64,000 nt of DNA from an uncultured Alteromonadaceae bacterium (GCA_947501935.1 CANMXU010000001.1:62001-126000), one strand, 5' to 3'. Shown: positions 26,244-36,658, counted from the first letter of the stretch. Program-made: numbers and translations. Notes: generated from the sequence alone by a model not told the origin.

Positions 26244-26276
26244 AGCGAACACATATGCAATATGTTCGCTTTTTAC
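26244..26276 (+). terminator. Terminator of the small Oxidored-like gene
   Basis: AGCGAACA and TGTTCGCT form an 8-bp stem with partial extension inward, followed by TTTTTA. It lies directly after the stop codon and may also serve the convergent elbB gene. Confidence 0.7.
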
Positions 26277-26294
26277 TTGTAGCTTTTAAAAAGC

Positions 26295-26951
26295 TTATTC
26301 ACAAAGATATAAAACCGCTTTTACTAACTTTTCAACCCCTACTGCCGCTTCAGAAATTGACGTTGCTAGCATATAAGCCGGCGTAGAAACCAGCTTGTTA
26401 TCAGCATCAACAATAATATTATCTACTGGGCAGCTTTTATGGTTCATCCCCATCGCTTCAATAGACTCGGCAATACTAACATCGGTGCCAATAGTACCTT
26501 GCACACCCTCACCATAAATTAACGGTAGCATTGCCGGGGCAATACACATGTATCCTGCTGGCTTGTTAGCTTTAGCAAACATTTGACCAGCCGCCAATAC
26601 CTGTTCGTTTATATCGCAGTCTTGGCCTTTTATGGCAAAGTTACATAAGTTCTTCGCAGCACCAAAGCCACCAGGAACAATGAGTGCGTCAAATTCATCA
26701 GCACTGAGTAAGGTTATATCTTCAACATCGCCCCGGGCAATACGGGCTGATTCAACTAAGACATTACGGGTTTCGGTTTCACTAACTTCACCGGTTAAAT
26801 GATTAATAACGTGATGCTGATTAATATTAGGGGCAAAACAGCGATAACTGGCATTGTTTTTATCAATAGCTAATAAGGTTAAAACTGCTTCGTGAATTTC
26901 ACTGCCGTCATAAACACCACAACCACTTAAAATTACTGCTATTTTTTTCAT
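26295..26951 (-). CDS. elbB: ElbB-type glyoxalase / DJ-1 superfamily protein
   Basis: This 218-residue cytoplasmic protein matches ElbB (also annotated as isoprenoid biosynthesis protein with amidotransferase-like domain). The start KKIAVILSGCGVYDGSEIHE and the middle PGGFGAAKNLCNFA are characteristic, as is YMCIAPAMLP. E. coli ElbB has the same length and shows glyoxalase activity; its physiological role is unsettled. Its ATG overlaps the stop of the upstream exporter gene by one base (TAATG), so the two form an operon with coupled translation. Confidence 0.92.
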   Translation of the reverse strand: MKKIAVILSGCGVYDGSEIHEAVLTLLAIDKNNASYRCFAPNINQHHVINHLTGEVSETETRNVLVESARIARGDVEDITLLSADEFDALIVPGGFGAAKNLCNFAIKGQDCDINEQVLAAGQMFAKANKPAGYMCIAPAMLPLIYGEGVQGTIGTDVSIAESIEAMGMNHKSCPVDNIIVDADNKLVSTPAYMLATSISEAAVGVEKLVKAVLYLCE

Positions 26952-28153
26952 TACACGGCCTCTTTTTTATTTTGATATTTTACTTTATGAATTAACTGAC
27001 AAACTAATACTACTAAAATAGCACTTACCATTAAGATGGCAAATGGCATTGCGGTTCCAGAATAAAAATACGCTAAAATTGGCCCTGCCAGTGCACCAAT
27101 ACCGAACTTTAGAGTGCCGATAACCGCACTGGCCGTGCCTGAATTTTCTGGAAACTTGGTTAAAATCAAAGCATCAGTATTTACCGACATCATTGATAAG
27201 CTGCCCATTAAAGGAAAAATAGTCACAACAGTAAACACTAACGACAGCTGAAAATAAGTCACTAACAATAAAGCAACCGAGCTTAACACTGCGACCGCTA
27301 AGCCTGCTGTTAACATCACTCTTGAGCCTTTACGAACTACCAAGCGAGTATTAATTAAATGTGCGCTCATTAAGGCAAAAACATTCAAGGCAAACAATAA
27401 GCTAAAGTGCAGCTCAGAAACGCCAAATATTTTCAAATAAATAAAAGCTATTGCGGTGATGTAACTAAAAAAAGCCAGTGAACTCATCATCGTAGAAAGT
27501 AAGTCTAAACGTGCCGCACTATTAGAGAAAACTATTTTATAACGCCCCAAAAAGCTGACTTGATTACGACTTTTATCTTGCGTTGATTCCGGTAAATACT
27601 TATATGCTAAAAGTAAAACAATAAGAGCATAACTGCCGATACTAAAAAAGATCAATTCCCAGCCATCTAATGCTAATAAAGCGCTACCTATAGTAGGCGC
27701 CGCCATAGGTGCAAGCATCATAATCATGCTGACATAAGAGAGCCCTTTGGCGGTGTCTTTGCCATAAAGTTCTCTTATTGTGCCAGCAACGGTCACCGAA
27801 GCTGCACTACTGATAAAAGCTTGCACAAAACGCAGTGCTAAAAATTGTTCAATATTTTGGCAAAAAGGTAGTAATAAAGAGGCGAATAAAAAGCCGCTAA
27901 GGCCAATAATTACCATAGCTCTGCGACTATATTTATCCGCCAAGGGGCCAAAGGTGAGTAAACCTAAAGAAAAGCCTAATAAATAAATACTCAGCGTATT
28001 TTGTACTAAGCCCATATTGGTAGCAAAGGCTTCAGCTATTATCGGCATTGCAGGCAAGTACATATCAATTGCCAATGGTGACATGGCAATAATAGAAGCA
28101 AGTAAAGGTAAGAGCAGTTTTAGTGATGCAACTGCAGGTTGTGCGGGTTTCAA
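26951..28153 (-). CDS. Bcr/CflA-type MFS drug exporter
   Basis: This 400-residue inner-membrane protein has twelve predicted membrane segments. The opening PLLASIIAMSPLAIDMYLPA and the loop GPLADKYSRRAMVIIGL (motif A) place it in the Bcr/CflA branch of the DHA1 exporters, which pump out drugs such as bicyclomycin. It begins at a TTG with AAGGA eight bases upstream; no nearby ATG in frame gives a better start. It is followed by elbB in the same transcript. The substrate is unknown. Confidence 0.9.
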   Translation of the reverse strand: MKPAQPAVASLKLLLPLLASIIAMSPLAIDMYLPAMPIIAEAFATNMGLVQNTLSIYLLGFSLGLLTFGPLADKYSRRAMVIIGLSGFLFASLLLPFCQNIEQFLALRFVQAFISSAASVTVAGTIRELYGKDTAKGLSYVSMIMMLAPMAAPTIGSALLALDGWELIFFSIGSYALIVLLLAYKYLPESTQDKSRNQVSFLGRYKIVFSNSAARLDLLSTMMSSLAFFSYITAIAFIYLKIFGVSELHFSLLFALNVFALMSAHLINTRLVVRKGSRVMLTAGLAVAVLSSVALLLVTYFQLSLVFTVVTIFPLMGSLSMMSVNTDALILTKFPENSGTASAVIGTLKFGIGALAGPILAYFYSGTAMPFAILMVSAILVVLVCQLIHKVKYQNKKEAV

Positions 28154-28260
28154 ATAATAATTCCTTGTGTTGACAACTTAGCTTTCACGCTTAAATTATC
28201 AATCATGTTGCTTGCCTAATTTTTAGGTCTGATGGCTATTAATTAATGCTAAAGGAGAGC

Positions 28261-29706
28261 TTAATTAGCAGGGTAATCTTTCACTAATGTCGCTAATGTT
28301 TTTACCGCATTTTCAATACGTTCACTCCACTGCACGCCGTAGCTTATCCGCATGTAATTCTTATATTTTCCAGAAGGAGAGAAAATTTCACCAGGAGCAA
28401 AACTTACACCTTGCTCAATCGCCGGTTCAAACAATAAACTGGTATTCACATAAGAACGACAACGTATCCATAATACACTGCCACCTTGTGGCTGCGAGAT
28501 ACAGATATCGTCAGGAAAATGCTCTGCAACTAAAGCGCGCATTCGTTCGCAATTATAGTGTAATTTTTTGCGTAGTACGGCTAAATGTCGGTCATAATCG
28601 CCGCTTAACAAGTACTCATTTAAAGTCCATTGTTGTAACATTGGGCTCGAACAAGATTGCGCGCGTTTAATCCGCTTGGCTTGTTCTTCAAACTTGCCGG
28701 GAATTATCCAACCAACTCGGTAACCTGGCGCTGCCGTTTTTGAAAACGACGAGCAAGTCATCACTAAGCCTTTTTCAGAATATAACTGTGCAGGTTTAGG
28801 TCGAGCATCACCAAAATATAAATCGCCATAAACATCATCCTCAATTAATGGCAGATCATACTTCTCAATTAATTCAACTAACATTTCACGCTGATAGTCA
28901 GGCATCATTGAGCCTAATGGATTATTAATGGCGCTACAAAACAAGCAGGCTTTAATATCGTGTTCTTGAATCATAGCTTCTAAGCCGCTAATAGAAAGTC
29001 CTTCTTCTGGGCAGGTATACACTTCCAATGCTTTCATGCCTAAGCTTTCTATTAATTCAATTAAACCAAAAAAACATGGTGACTCTACCGCTATAACATC
29101 GCCGCGCTGCGCGACACATTGCAGTGCAATAGAAAGTGCTTCTTGGGCACCATTGGTGATCACTATATCGTCGTGACTAACTTCTACGCCAAGGTCTTGA
29201 TACCGAAATGCCAGCTGCATACGCAGTTTTCCATCACCAATAACCGAGCCATAACTAACCGCTTTTTCCGCGACTTTACTTAATACATTACGCATTAACC
29301 GCGCTAAGGTTTTATCCGGCGGATGCGCAAGAATAGGGTTTGAAATACCTAATGCAACGGTATCTGGGGAATGGAGCACTTCATGCACAGTTTCAATAAT
29401 GTTACGGCTTTTAACCTCGGCAGGTTGGCAAGATTTCCATTTCGCCGGGCGAGGCATTAAGGTACGCGCATTTTGTGCTTTTAAATAATAGCCCGACTGC
29501 GGCCGCGCTGAAATTGCGCCTTGGCGTTCTAATTCTATATAAGCTTGTTTTACCGTAGGTACACTTATTTCCAACTGACTACTCAGTTTTCGTAAGCTCG
29601 GTAGTTTATCACCCGGTCGTAACGCCCCAGATTTTTGCTGACGTTCTATAAAATCAATCACTTGTTGATATAAGAAATCAGTAGAGTCTTTGTTTAATAC
29701 TCTCAT
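28261..29706 (-). CDS. MocR-type GntR regulator with aminotransferase-like domain
   Basis: This 481-residue protein has an N-terminal GntR winged helix (residues about 10-75; GDKLPSLRKLSSQLEISVPT) fused to a fold-type I aminotransferase domain from about 110 onward. The PLP-binding Lys is in CSSFSKTAAPGYRVGW. Such MocR proteins use PLP or a PLP adduct as effector and usually control a neighbouring or divergent gene. The divergent DMT exporter and the small ORF before it are the natural targets. It does not belong clearly to PdxR or GabR by eye, so no symbol is given. Confidence 0.93.
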   Translation of the reverse strand: MRVLNKDSTDFLYQQVIDFIERQQKSGALRPGDKLPSLRKLSSQLEISVPTVKQAYIELERQGAISARPQSGYYLKAQNARTLMPRPAKWKSCQPAEVKSRNIIETVHEVLHSPDTVALGISNPILAHPPDKTLARLMRNVLSKVAEKAVSYGSVIGDGKLRMQLAFRYQDLGVEVSHDDIVITNGAQEALSIALQCVAQRGDVIAVESPCFFGLIELIESLGMKALEVYTCPEEGLSISGLEAMIQEHDIKACLFCSAINNPLGSMMPDYQREMLVELIEKYDLPLIEDDVYGDLYFGDARPKPAQLYSEKGLVMTCSSFSKTAAPGYRVGWIIPGKFEEQAKRIKRAQSCSSPMLQQWTLNEYLLSGDYDRHLAVLRKKLHYNCERMRALVAEHFPDDICISQPQGGSVLWIRCRSYVNTSLLFEPAIEQGVSFAPGEIFSPSGKYKNYMRISYGVQWSERIENAVKTLATLVKDYPAN

Positions 29707-30098
29707 CGTAAAATACTCTCAAATGCCGAGCAAACTGTATAGGTTGCATTTTCATTTTTCTGTATATGTTATTAAAACAGAAAGTCGGTATTATGTCTAT
29801 CCAGCTGAGGTGAACCTGCAAACGTTACTTCATATTCTGGCAACTTAAACTTACATGCGAACCAATAATGGTGCCGTATAAACATTCAACTACACTGAGG
29901 AGATGATGATGAGATTCACCAACTTTATAAATAAATTACTTCAACGCTGGTTTACTAACTTAACCCAAGCCAACTTAATACAAGATCTTGTGATCACTAA
30001 AACCCAGTCGGTTCGAATGTCGAAACAAGTACATAAAAAGTAATCGTAACGCCTATAAACGTAGCTAATAAAATAAGTGCAGCCTCAAGGAAAGAAGA
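29707..30098. other. Divergent control region of MocR regulator and DMT exporter
   Basis: This region holds a pair of CTGTATA direct repeats (29735 and 29760, 25 bases apart), which could be a MocR operator, and a small ORF with a strong SD at 29903-30043. Operator assignment is tentative. Confidence 0.4.
29903..30043 (+). CDS. Small ORF with strong ribosome-binding site, unknown function
   Basis: Three consecutive ATG codons (29903, 29906, 29909) follow GAGGAG at 29897-29902; the third is best spaced and gives MRFTNFINKLLQRWF..., 44 residues (46 from the first). The first 17 residues could form an amphipathic helix and the tail is basic. It lies between the MocR regulator and the DMT exporter, about 55 bases before the latter, so it may be a leader peptide or a small co-transcribed protein. 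No homologue is recognised. Confidence 0.45.
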   Translation: MMMRFTNFINKLLQRWFTNLTQANLIQDLVITKTQSVRMSKQVHKK

Positions 30099-31028
30099 AT
30101 GAATAACAGTGTTTTATATTTATTAACCGTACTCATTTGGGGCTCTACTTGGATAGCAATAAACTATCAATTGGGCGATGTTGCGCCTGAAGCGTCACTC
30201 GTTTACCGTTTTGGCTTAGCAGCAATTATTTTGTTTGCTTATTGCCGCTATAAAAAACTGTCGCTAAGCTTTAATGCTAAGCACCATCTGCAATTTATGG
30301 CCTTTGGCGTATGTTTATTTGGCCTGAATTATTACTTGCTCTATAACGCACAAGTACATATTAATTCAGCGCTAACCAGTATCGCCTTTTCAACCTTAAT
30401 GCTCGCCAATATAATTAATGCCCGTATTTGGTATAAAACCCAAATTACCAAACAAGTTTATCTAGGTGGTGCACTTGGATTATTTGGCATAATTGCCCTT
30501 TTTTGGCCACAAATTAGTGATGTGGAATTTGGTCAGCAAGCCTTGCTTGGCTTAACTTTGAGTTTAATTGGTACTGTGTGCGCATCGTTTGGCAATATGA
30601 TTTCGATGAGAAATCAAAAGCAGCAACTACCGTTAATGCCAGCGAATGCTTGGGGCATGGCTTATGGTGCTTTATTTATGGCAATATTATTGTTAGCCCA
30701 AGGCAAGTCATTCACTTTCTCCTATAGTTTTGCTTATTTAAGTTCTTTATTATATTTGTCGTTATTTGGTTCAGTTATCGCTTTTGGTTGCTACCTAACC
30801 TTATTAAATCGCATTGGCGCTCATAAAACTTCCTACGCTTCAATTATGTTTCCGGCAGTTGCTGTATTAATTTCTACTTTTGTTGAAGACTTTCACTGGT
30901 CAATTTTTACCATTATCGGCTTTAGCGCAATTTTAGTCGGCAACTTAGTACTTATTGCTCAGCCCAAGCATTTCAGGTTATTTCGTAGTACCACATCGTC
31001 TAACAAACGGATGAAAAAGGCTAATTAA
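30099..31028 (+). CDS. EamA/DMT-family transporter
   Basis: This 309-residue inner-membrane protein has ten predicted membrane segments in two EamA repeats (VLIWGSTWIAINYQLG near the start; FGSVIAFGCYLTLLNRIGAH in the second half). Members of this family export amino acids and other metabolites. AAGGAAAGAAGA precedes the ATG. Its divergent position to a MocR regulator suggests that it exports an amine or amino acid sensed by that regulator; the substrate is not known. Confidence 0.88.
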   Translation: MNNSVLYLLTVLIWGSTWIAINYQLGDVAPEASLVYRFGLAAIILFAYCRYKKLSLSFNAKHHLQFMAFGVCLFGLNYYLLYNAQVHINSALTSIAFSTLMLANIINARIWYKTQITKQVYLGGALGLFGIIALFWPQISDVEFGQQALLGLTLSLIGTVCASFGNMISMRNQKQQLPLMPANAWGMAYGALFMAILLLAQGKSFTFSYSFAYLSSLLYLSLFGSVIAFGCYLTLLNRIGAHKTSYASIMFPAVAVLISTFVEDFHWSIFTIIGFSAILVGNLVLIAQPKHFRLFRSTTSSNKRMKKAN

Positions 31029-31162
31029 GCTGTTACAATCTTCTTCCTAACAGCCAGTGAAACATTTCATCAATGTTTTGCTTACCAGCTTTAAGACTTT
31101 CAGTTAGAAGACACAAATAACAACTGATTTATTAACCTACCCACATATATTTAGGGAACCCG

Positions 31163-32131
31163 ATGCAACGATTAGCCCCCGCACTACGTGAAGATAATGT
31201 ACCTCTTGATCTTATCTCTTTGATCAAAACCATTCTTGCCGCTACCAAAGAAATTTCATTTCGTGTAAGCCAAGCACATTTAGGTGGTTTAATGGGATCA
31301 ACACTAGATGAAAATATTCAAGGCGAAGTACAAAAAAAACTCGACGTAGTTGCCAATGAATTATTTAAAGACATTTTATTAGAATCAGGTTTTGTTAAAG
31401 CTATTTCTTCAGAAGAAGAAGATACGTCTGTTGCTGGTGAAGAATACGGTAAATATATCGTTTCATTTGACCCACTCGATGGCAGTTCAAATATCGATAT
31501 TAACTCGTTAATAGGTACTATTTTCTCAATTCATCGTGCGCCTGAAGGTATGTCAGCTGACGATCCTGATATGTTCAAACAAGCAGGTAACCAACAAGTT
31601 TGTGCCGGTTATGTATTGTATGGCCCGTCAACCATGTTAGTCATGACCACAGGTAGTGGTACCCACTTTTATGTATTAGACCGTACCCATGGCGGTTATC
31701 TATTGGTTGAACGTAATGTTCAAATTCCACAAGATACTCAAGAGTTTGCCATTAACATGTCCAACCAACGATTTTGGCAAGAGCCCATGCAAAACTACGT
31801 TGCTGACTTATTAGCAGGCGATACTGGCCCGCGTGGTAAAAACTTCAACATGCGTTGGATTGCCGCCATGGTTGGCGATGTGCATCGTTTATTATGTCGT
31901 GGTGGTATTTTTACTTACCCAACTGATAACAAAAATCCAGAGCAGCCTTACAAATTGCGTTTAATGTATGAAGCCAACCCGATGAGCTTTTTAGTAGAAC
32001 AAGCCGGCGGTTTATGTATGACCAGCGAAGGCCGTATTATGGATATTGAACCAACCAGTATTCATCAGCGTGTTGAAGTTATTATGGGCTCTAAAAATGA
32101 AGTTGAAGCTTGCCTAACTTATTACAAATAG
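31163..32131 (+). CDS. fbp: Fructose-1,6-bisphosphatase, class I
   Basis: This 322-residue enzyme converts fructose 1,6-bisphosphate to fructose 6-phosphate in gluconeogenesis. The metal-binding core [14 protein letters not shown] and the upstream SSEEED identify class I FBPase; [15 protein letters not shown] near the C-terminus is also typical. Length matches the family. It is a single gene with its own strong terminator. The role fits a bacterium growing on organic acids, fatty acids and amino acids as well as sugars. Confidence 0.96.
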   Translation: MQRLAPALREDNVPLDLISLIKTILAATKEISFRVSQAHLGGLMGSTLDENIQGEVQKKLDVVANELFKDILLESGFVKAISSEEEDTSVAGEEYGKYIVSFDPLDGSSNIDINSLIGTIFSIHRAPEGMSADDPDMFKQAGNQQVCAGYVLYGPSTMLVMTTGSGTHFYVLDRTHGGYLLVERNVQIPQDTQEFAINMSNQRFWQEPMQNYVADLLAGDTGPRGKNFNMRWIAAMVGDVHRLLCRGGIFTYPTDNKNPEQPYKLRLMYEANPMSFLVEQAGGLCMTSEGRIMDIEPTSIHQRVEVIMGSKNEVEACLTYYK

Positions 32132-32170
32132 ACGCTATTAAAACAGCTTTTAGCTAAGAAAAATTTGACT

Positions 32171-32206
32171 AAAAGGGGATAACATTTATTGTTATCCCCT
32201 TTTTCG
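32171..32206 (+). terminator. Strong terminator of fbp
   Basis: A perfect 14-bp stem (32171-32184 with 32190-32203) with a 5-base loop is followed by a T run. Confidence 0.92.
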
Positions 32207-32354
32207 TTTCTCCCTTCCCTTCAAATCCCCCTTACAGACTAAGACTTTTGTCGATAAATTCTCCTTAAATACGGCTTTCACTACCAAATAAACATAATTA
32301 TTTGTTAGAATGTCGCCAATTTACTTTGCCCAATTTATCAGCGGATTTATTTTT

Positions 32355-33275
32355 ATGCCTAATTATGTTGTCGGACACAAAATTCCAGATTCTGACTCAA
32401 TTTGTTCAGCAATCGCCCTTTCGTATTTAAAAACCACCTTAGGTGAAGAAACTGTACCTGCACGTTTAGGTGAGCTTTCTCCTGAAACCTTATTCATTTT
32501 AGATAAATTTGGTTTTGAACAACCAGAGCTGAAAATGAGTTATGCCGGTGAAAGCTTATATATTGTTGACCATTCTGAGCGCACTCAAGGCCCAGACGAT
32601 ATCGACGATGCGACTATTTTAGGCATTATTGATCATCACAAACTTGGCGACATAACTACCTCTACGCCACTAGAAATTTGGGTACGTCCAGTAGGCTGTA
32701 CTAATACCATCATTAAAATGATGTATGACTTTCATAATGTTGAAATTCCTAAAAACATTGCTGGTGCAATGATGTGTGCCATTTTATCTGACACAGTAAT
32801 TTTCAAATCACCAACCTGTACAACTGCTGATATTAAATGTGTTGAAGCCTTAGCTGAAATTGCTGGCATTGACGACCCACAAGCATTGGGTATGGAAATG
32901 TTTAAAGTGAAATCTGCTGTTGAAGGTACGCCAGTACGTGATTTAGTACTGCGTGACTTTAAAGACTTCAACATGAACGGCAAGTTAGTTGGCATTGGCC
33001 AATTAGAAGTGATTGATCTTGCCATTTTTGACGAAATGAAAGCTGATCTTGAAGCTGACATTGCCGCACTTAAAGCGGAAGGTAATCGTCACAGCGTATT
33101 ATTACTACTAACTGATATTATGAAAGAAGGTTCAGAATTATTAGTGGTAAGTGATAACAGTGATTTAACCGAAAAAGCATACGGTAAAGCAACAGTTGAT
33201 GGCAAGGTATGGTTAGACGGCGTACTTAGCCGTAAGAAACAAGTTGTGCCGCCGCTGCAAGAGTCACTTGCTTAA
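32355..33275 (+). CDS. ppaC: Manganese-dependent inorganic pyrophosphatase
   Basis: This DHH-family enzyme hydrolyses pyrophosphate in the cytoplasm. The N-terminal metal site VVGHKIPDSDSICSA, the signature IIDHHKLGD and the C-terminal substrate loop SRKKQVVPPL define family II pyrophosphatases. The ATG at 32355 gives 306 residues, the normal length, and starts at the conserved MPNYVVGH; an upstream ATG at 32310 would add 15 residues not seen in the family. A bidirectional terminator follows. Confidence 0.94.
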   Translation: MPNYVVGHKIPDSDSICSAIALSYLKTTLGEETVPARLGELSPETLFILDKFGFEQPELKMSYAGESLYIVDHSERTQGPDDIDDATILGIIDHHKLGDITTSTPLEIWVRPVGCTNTIIKMMYDFHNVEIPKNIAGAMMCAILSDTVIFKSPTCTTADIKCVEALAEIAGIDDPQALGMEMFKVKSAVEGTPVRDLVLRDFKDFNMNGKLVGIGQLEVIDLAIFDEMKADLEADIAALKAEGNRHSVLLLLTDIMKEGSELLVVSDNSDLTEKAYGKATVDGKVWLDGVLSRKKQVVPPLQESLA

Positions 33276-33354
33276 GTAGCTAAAAGCAGAGAAGCACAAG
33301 CCGCAAGTTATAGTTTTAAGCTTTAAGCCACAAGTTAAAAGCGATAAGCAAAGT

Positions 33355-33391
33355 AAAGCCGAGCTAACCTAAAAGGTCGCTCGGCTTTTTA
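33355..33391. terminator. Bidirectional terminator between ppaC and prolyl oligopeptidase genes
   Basis: AAAGCCGAGC and GCTCGGCTTT form a 10-bp stem with a 14-base loop; T or A runs flank it on both sides. It serves two convergent genes. Confidence 0.85.
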
Positions 33392-33420
33392 ATGCGTATT
33401 ATGTTAGCTTTTATCAGGCT

Positions 33421-35616
33421 CTATTTAATTTCTTTGATGCCCATATTGAACAAGGTGAAGCCATAAATATCTGCATATTGGTCAATGGTTTTACTCACTG
33501 GTGTACCTGCGCCATGGCCAGCATCAGTTTCAATGCGAATTAAGGTTGGGTTTGCGCCTGCCTGCTTGGCTTGTTTGGCTTGCAGTTCAGCAGCAAATTT
33601 AAAGGAATGCGCCGGCACTACGCGATCATCATGATCACCCGTTGTTACCATAGTTGCTGGATAATGGGTAGCTGACTTCACATTATGCACTGGCGAATAA
33701 CCTAATAAGTAGTTAAACATTTCAGCATTGTCATCTGACTTACCATAGTCATATGCCCAACCAGCACCCGAGGTAAAAGTGTGGTAACGCAGCATATCAA
33801 GCACACCAACCGCAGGTAGCGCTACTTTAAATAACTCAGGGCGTTGCGTCATTACCGCGCCAACTAATAAGCCACCGTTTGAACCGCCCATTACCGCCAG
33901 TTTTTCTGATGAAGTTATTTTTTCGCTAATTAAATATTCAGCGGCAGCAATAAAATCATCAAATACATTTTGTTTTTTCAATTGCGTGCCGGCATTGTGC
34001 CATTTTTTACCGTATTCACCGCCACCACGTAAATTAGCCACCGCATACACACCACCTAACTCTAACCACGCTGCCCGAGTTGAGCTAAATTTTGGCTGTA
34101 AGCTAATATTAAAACCGCCGTAACCATACAAAATAGTTGGGTTGGAACCGTCAAGTACTAAGCCTTTTTTATGGGTGATGATCATCGGTACTTTGGTACC
34201 GTCTTTTGAGGTATAAAATACTTGTTTAGACTCGAACTTATCGCTGTCGAATTTCACTTTTGATTTTAAATGTACGCTTGATGCACCGGTTTCAACATTT
34301 AAGCTAAAAATAGTAGAAGGTGTTTTTTGGTTACTGAACGAGTAATAAATATCGTTTTGTGATTTTTTACCTTCAAAGCCTTGCGCGGTCCCTACTTCTG
34401 GCAGAGCAATATCACGGACATGCTTACCAGCAAGGTCGTACTGCTGAATAAACGAGGTTGCATCTTTCATGTATTTGGCAAAAATATATTTTCCACCAGT
34501 AGAAACTGATAATACGTTGTCAGTTTCTGGAATAACATCAAGCCAATTTTCAGGGCTTGGTGATAATGCATTCACCTTAACCACACGTTTATTTGGCGCA
34601 TTTCTATTGGTAACAAACAACAATTCATCGCCATTACTGTTAAGCAATTCAGTATCAGAGTCAGTATCATTAACTACTGCAACTAACGCGCTATTTGCTT
34701 GGCTTAAGTCTTTAATAAAGAGTCGGTTACCTGAAGTAGAAACCGCGCCATAAACTAATAAGTACTTACCATCACTGGTAACTTCACCGCCAACATAACG
34801 GTGTTTTTCTTCAACCGCTCCGCCAAAAACTAAATTATCTTCAGACTGCGGCGTACCTAATTTATGGAAATATAATTTATGTTGATCAGTTTTTGCTGAT
34901 AACTCGCTGCCTTTTGGCTTATCGTAACTTGAGTAATAAAAGCCTTCATTGCCTAACCATGATAAGCCGCTAAATTTAATATCAACCAGTTCAGTTTCAA
35001 TAATTTCTTTGGTTTTAGTATCTATAACCCGCGCTTTACGCCAATCACTGCCACCTTCTGAAATCAGATAAACCGCCAAAGAGCCGTCTTGTGAAAATTC
35101 AATACTTGATAACGAAACGGTGCCGTCTTCGCTAAAGGTATTTGGATCGATGAAAACTTCTGGCTCTGCTTCACCTTTTTGACGATACAATACGTACTGG
35201 TTTTGCAAACCATCATTTTTATAAAAGTAGCTGTAGTCACCTTCAATAAACGGCATGCCGACTTTTTCATAATTAAGCAACGCAGAAAGGCGAGACTTAA
35301 TTTTATCGCGATAAGGAATATTATTTAGATAAGCTTGCGTGGTTTGGTTTTGCGCTTTTACCCAATCAGCCGTTTCTGCGCTCATATCATCTTCTAACCA
35401 GCGGTATGGGTCAGCGACTTGAGTGCCAAAATATTCATCAACTACATCACCTTTTTTCGTTTCAGGGTAAGACACTTGAACAGCAGTAACAACTGACTTT
35501 TCCGCATTATTTTCTGTGGAAACTGAACTTGATTCTTGGCTACAGCCAGCAAGAGAAAGTGCTAAGAAAACAGCAGAACTTAACGCCATTTTTTTGATAT
35601 TCACGGAGATATTCAT
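33421..35616 (-). CDS. Prolyl oligopeptidase (S9A), lipoprotein
   Basis: This 731-residue serine peptidase cleaves short peptides after proline. The start at ATG 35616 leads into a lipoprotein signal with lipobox LAGC (Cys25); the longer ORF begins at a TTG without merit. The N-terminal seven-blade propeller (about residues 70-430) begins with DPYRWLEDD. The alpha/beta-hydrolase domain carries the nucleophile in GGSNGGLLVG, the Asp in GDHDDRVVP and the His in DAGHGAG. Lipidation suggests a periplasmic, membrane-anchored enzyme. Confidence 0.94.
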   Translation of the reverse strand: MNISVNIKKMALSSAVFLALSLAGCSQESSSVSTENNAEKSVVTAVQVSYPETKKGDVVDEYFGTQVADPYRWLEDDMSAETADWVKAQNQTTQAYLNNIPYRDKIKSRLSALLNYEKVGMPFIEGDYSYFYKNDGLQNQYVLYRQKGEAEPEVFIDPNTFSEDGTVSLSSIEFSQDGSLAVYLISEGGSDWRKARVIDTKTKEIIETELVDIKFSGLSWLGNEGFYYSSYDKPKGSELSAKTDQHKLYFHKLGTPQSEDNLVFGGAVEEKHRYVGGEVTSDGKYLLVYGAVSTSGNRLFIKDLSQANSALVAVVNDTDSDTELLNSNGDELLFVTNRNAPNKRVVKVNALSPSPENWLDVIPETDNVLSVSTGGKYIFAKYMKDATSFIQQYDLAGKHVRDIALPEVGTAQGFEGKKSQNDIYYSFSNQKTPSTIFSLNVETGASSVHLKSKVKFDSDKFESKQVFYTSKDGTKVPMIITHKKGLVLDGSNPTILYGYGGFNISLQPKFSSTRAAWLELGGVYAVANLRGGGEYGKKWHNAGTQLKKQNVFDDFIAAAEYLISEKITSSEKLAVMGGSNGGLLVGAVMTQRPELFKVALPAVGVLDMLRYHTFTSGAGWAYDYGKSDDNAEMFNYLLGYSPVHNVKSATHYPATMVTTGDHDDRVVPAHSFKFAAELQAKQAKQAGANPTLIRIETDAGHGAGTPVSKTIDQYADIYGFTLFNMGIKEIK

Positions 35617-36242
35617 GGTCGCCCATTGGTTGGTATTATTGTGCAAATTATCTTAGGGCAGTGATAAAAATATGTCTATAAACGAGTAATGCCTAGGGCA
35701 ATAAAAGCTCAAGTGAATGCTTACTTTATGTAAACTCTGGGTTCCATCTTTACGCTTTTGGCTAGTTCTCGTAATCAGCGTCTTTAATAGTTAATTATTA
35801 TAATTATACAAAACTGCAAAAAACATATTTTTGCTCCGACAATTAACAAGCAGCTTTCTTGATAATTTCTTATTCAATATCTAGACTTTATTAACGTTTC
35901 ATCATTCTTATTAATTATGAAATTTCTTACGATTTTCATCATTTTCTTTAGCAGCTACGCTTATTCTGCGACAAAACATACAGATGTGATTTTGCTTATC
36001 CCTGACAAGCAAGGCCCTCTTTTTTGGCAACTTGTTTCCGATATTTCAAAGGCTGCATCGCTAAGTCTGAAGGTGAATTTAGAAATAATCTATAGTAATT
36101 CCAACCGCTTTTCATTGAGACATAACATTGATGAAATTGTTAAAAGAAAGAAAAAACCTGACTATTTAATATTTCGACCATTTCTAGGTAACACCATCAT
36201 CGTTTTTGATCAGTTAGAAAAGAATAAAATAAAGTTCGTTAC

Positions 36243-36268
36243 TTTAGAAAGAGCCTTTAGAAAGAGCC
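36243..36268. repeat. 13-bp tandem duplication causing frameshift
   Basis: The unit TTTAGAAAGAGCC occurs twice in direct succession, followed by TTTAG. The second copy creates the in-frame stop at 36271-36273. Confidence 0.95.
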
Positions 36269-36640
36269 TTTAGCGGCGAGATGAAACAAAAGCTAGGCAC
36301 GCCACAAGATAAATATAAACAATGGCTAGGAGAGGTTGTTTACGATAACAAAGCAGGAGGAAAGCTACTGTTAAATGCTTTAGTTGCTGCTCATTTAAAA
36401 AGACAAGATGATGGCCATATTTATATTACCGCGATAAGTGGAGATTTTGACAAAGTGTCACAAGACCGAGAAGATATATTTAGTCATTTAGATGATGTTA
36501 ATACATCGAGCAAAATCACAATAAATCAAATAATTCCAATGCACTGGGATCCTCAGAATATTATTAACCGTCTGCCATCACTCGATAAAAGGTACCCTTA
36601 TACCGATATCTATTGGTGTGCAGGCGATCAACTTGCTTTA

Positions 36641-36658
36641 CAGGTTTTACAGGTTTTA
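36641..36658. repeat. 9-bp in-frame tandem repeat
   Basis: CAGGTTTTA occurs twice in tandem, encoding LQVLQVLQ in the binding-protein gene. It keeps the frame. Confidence 0.85.
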
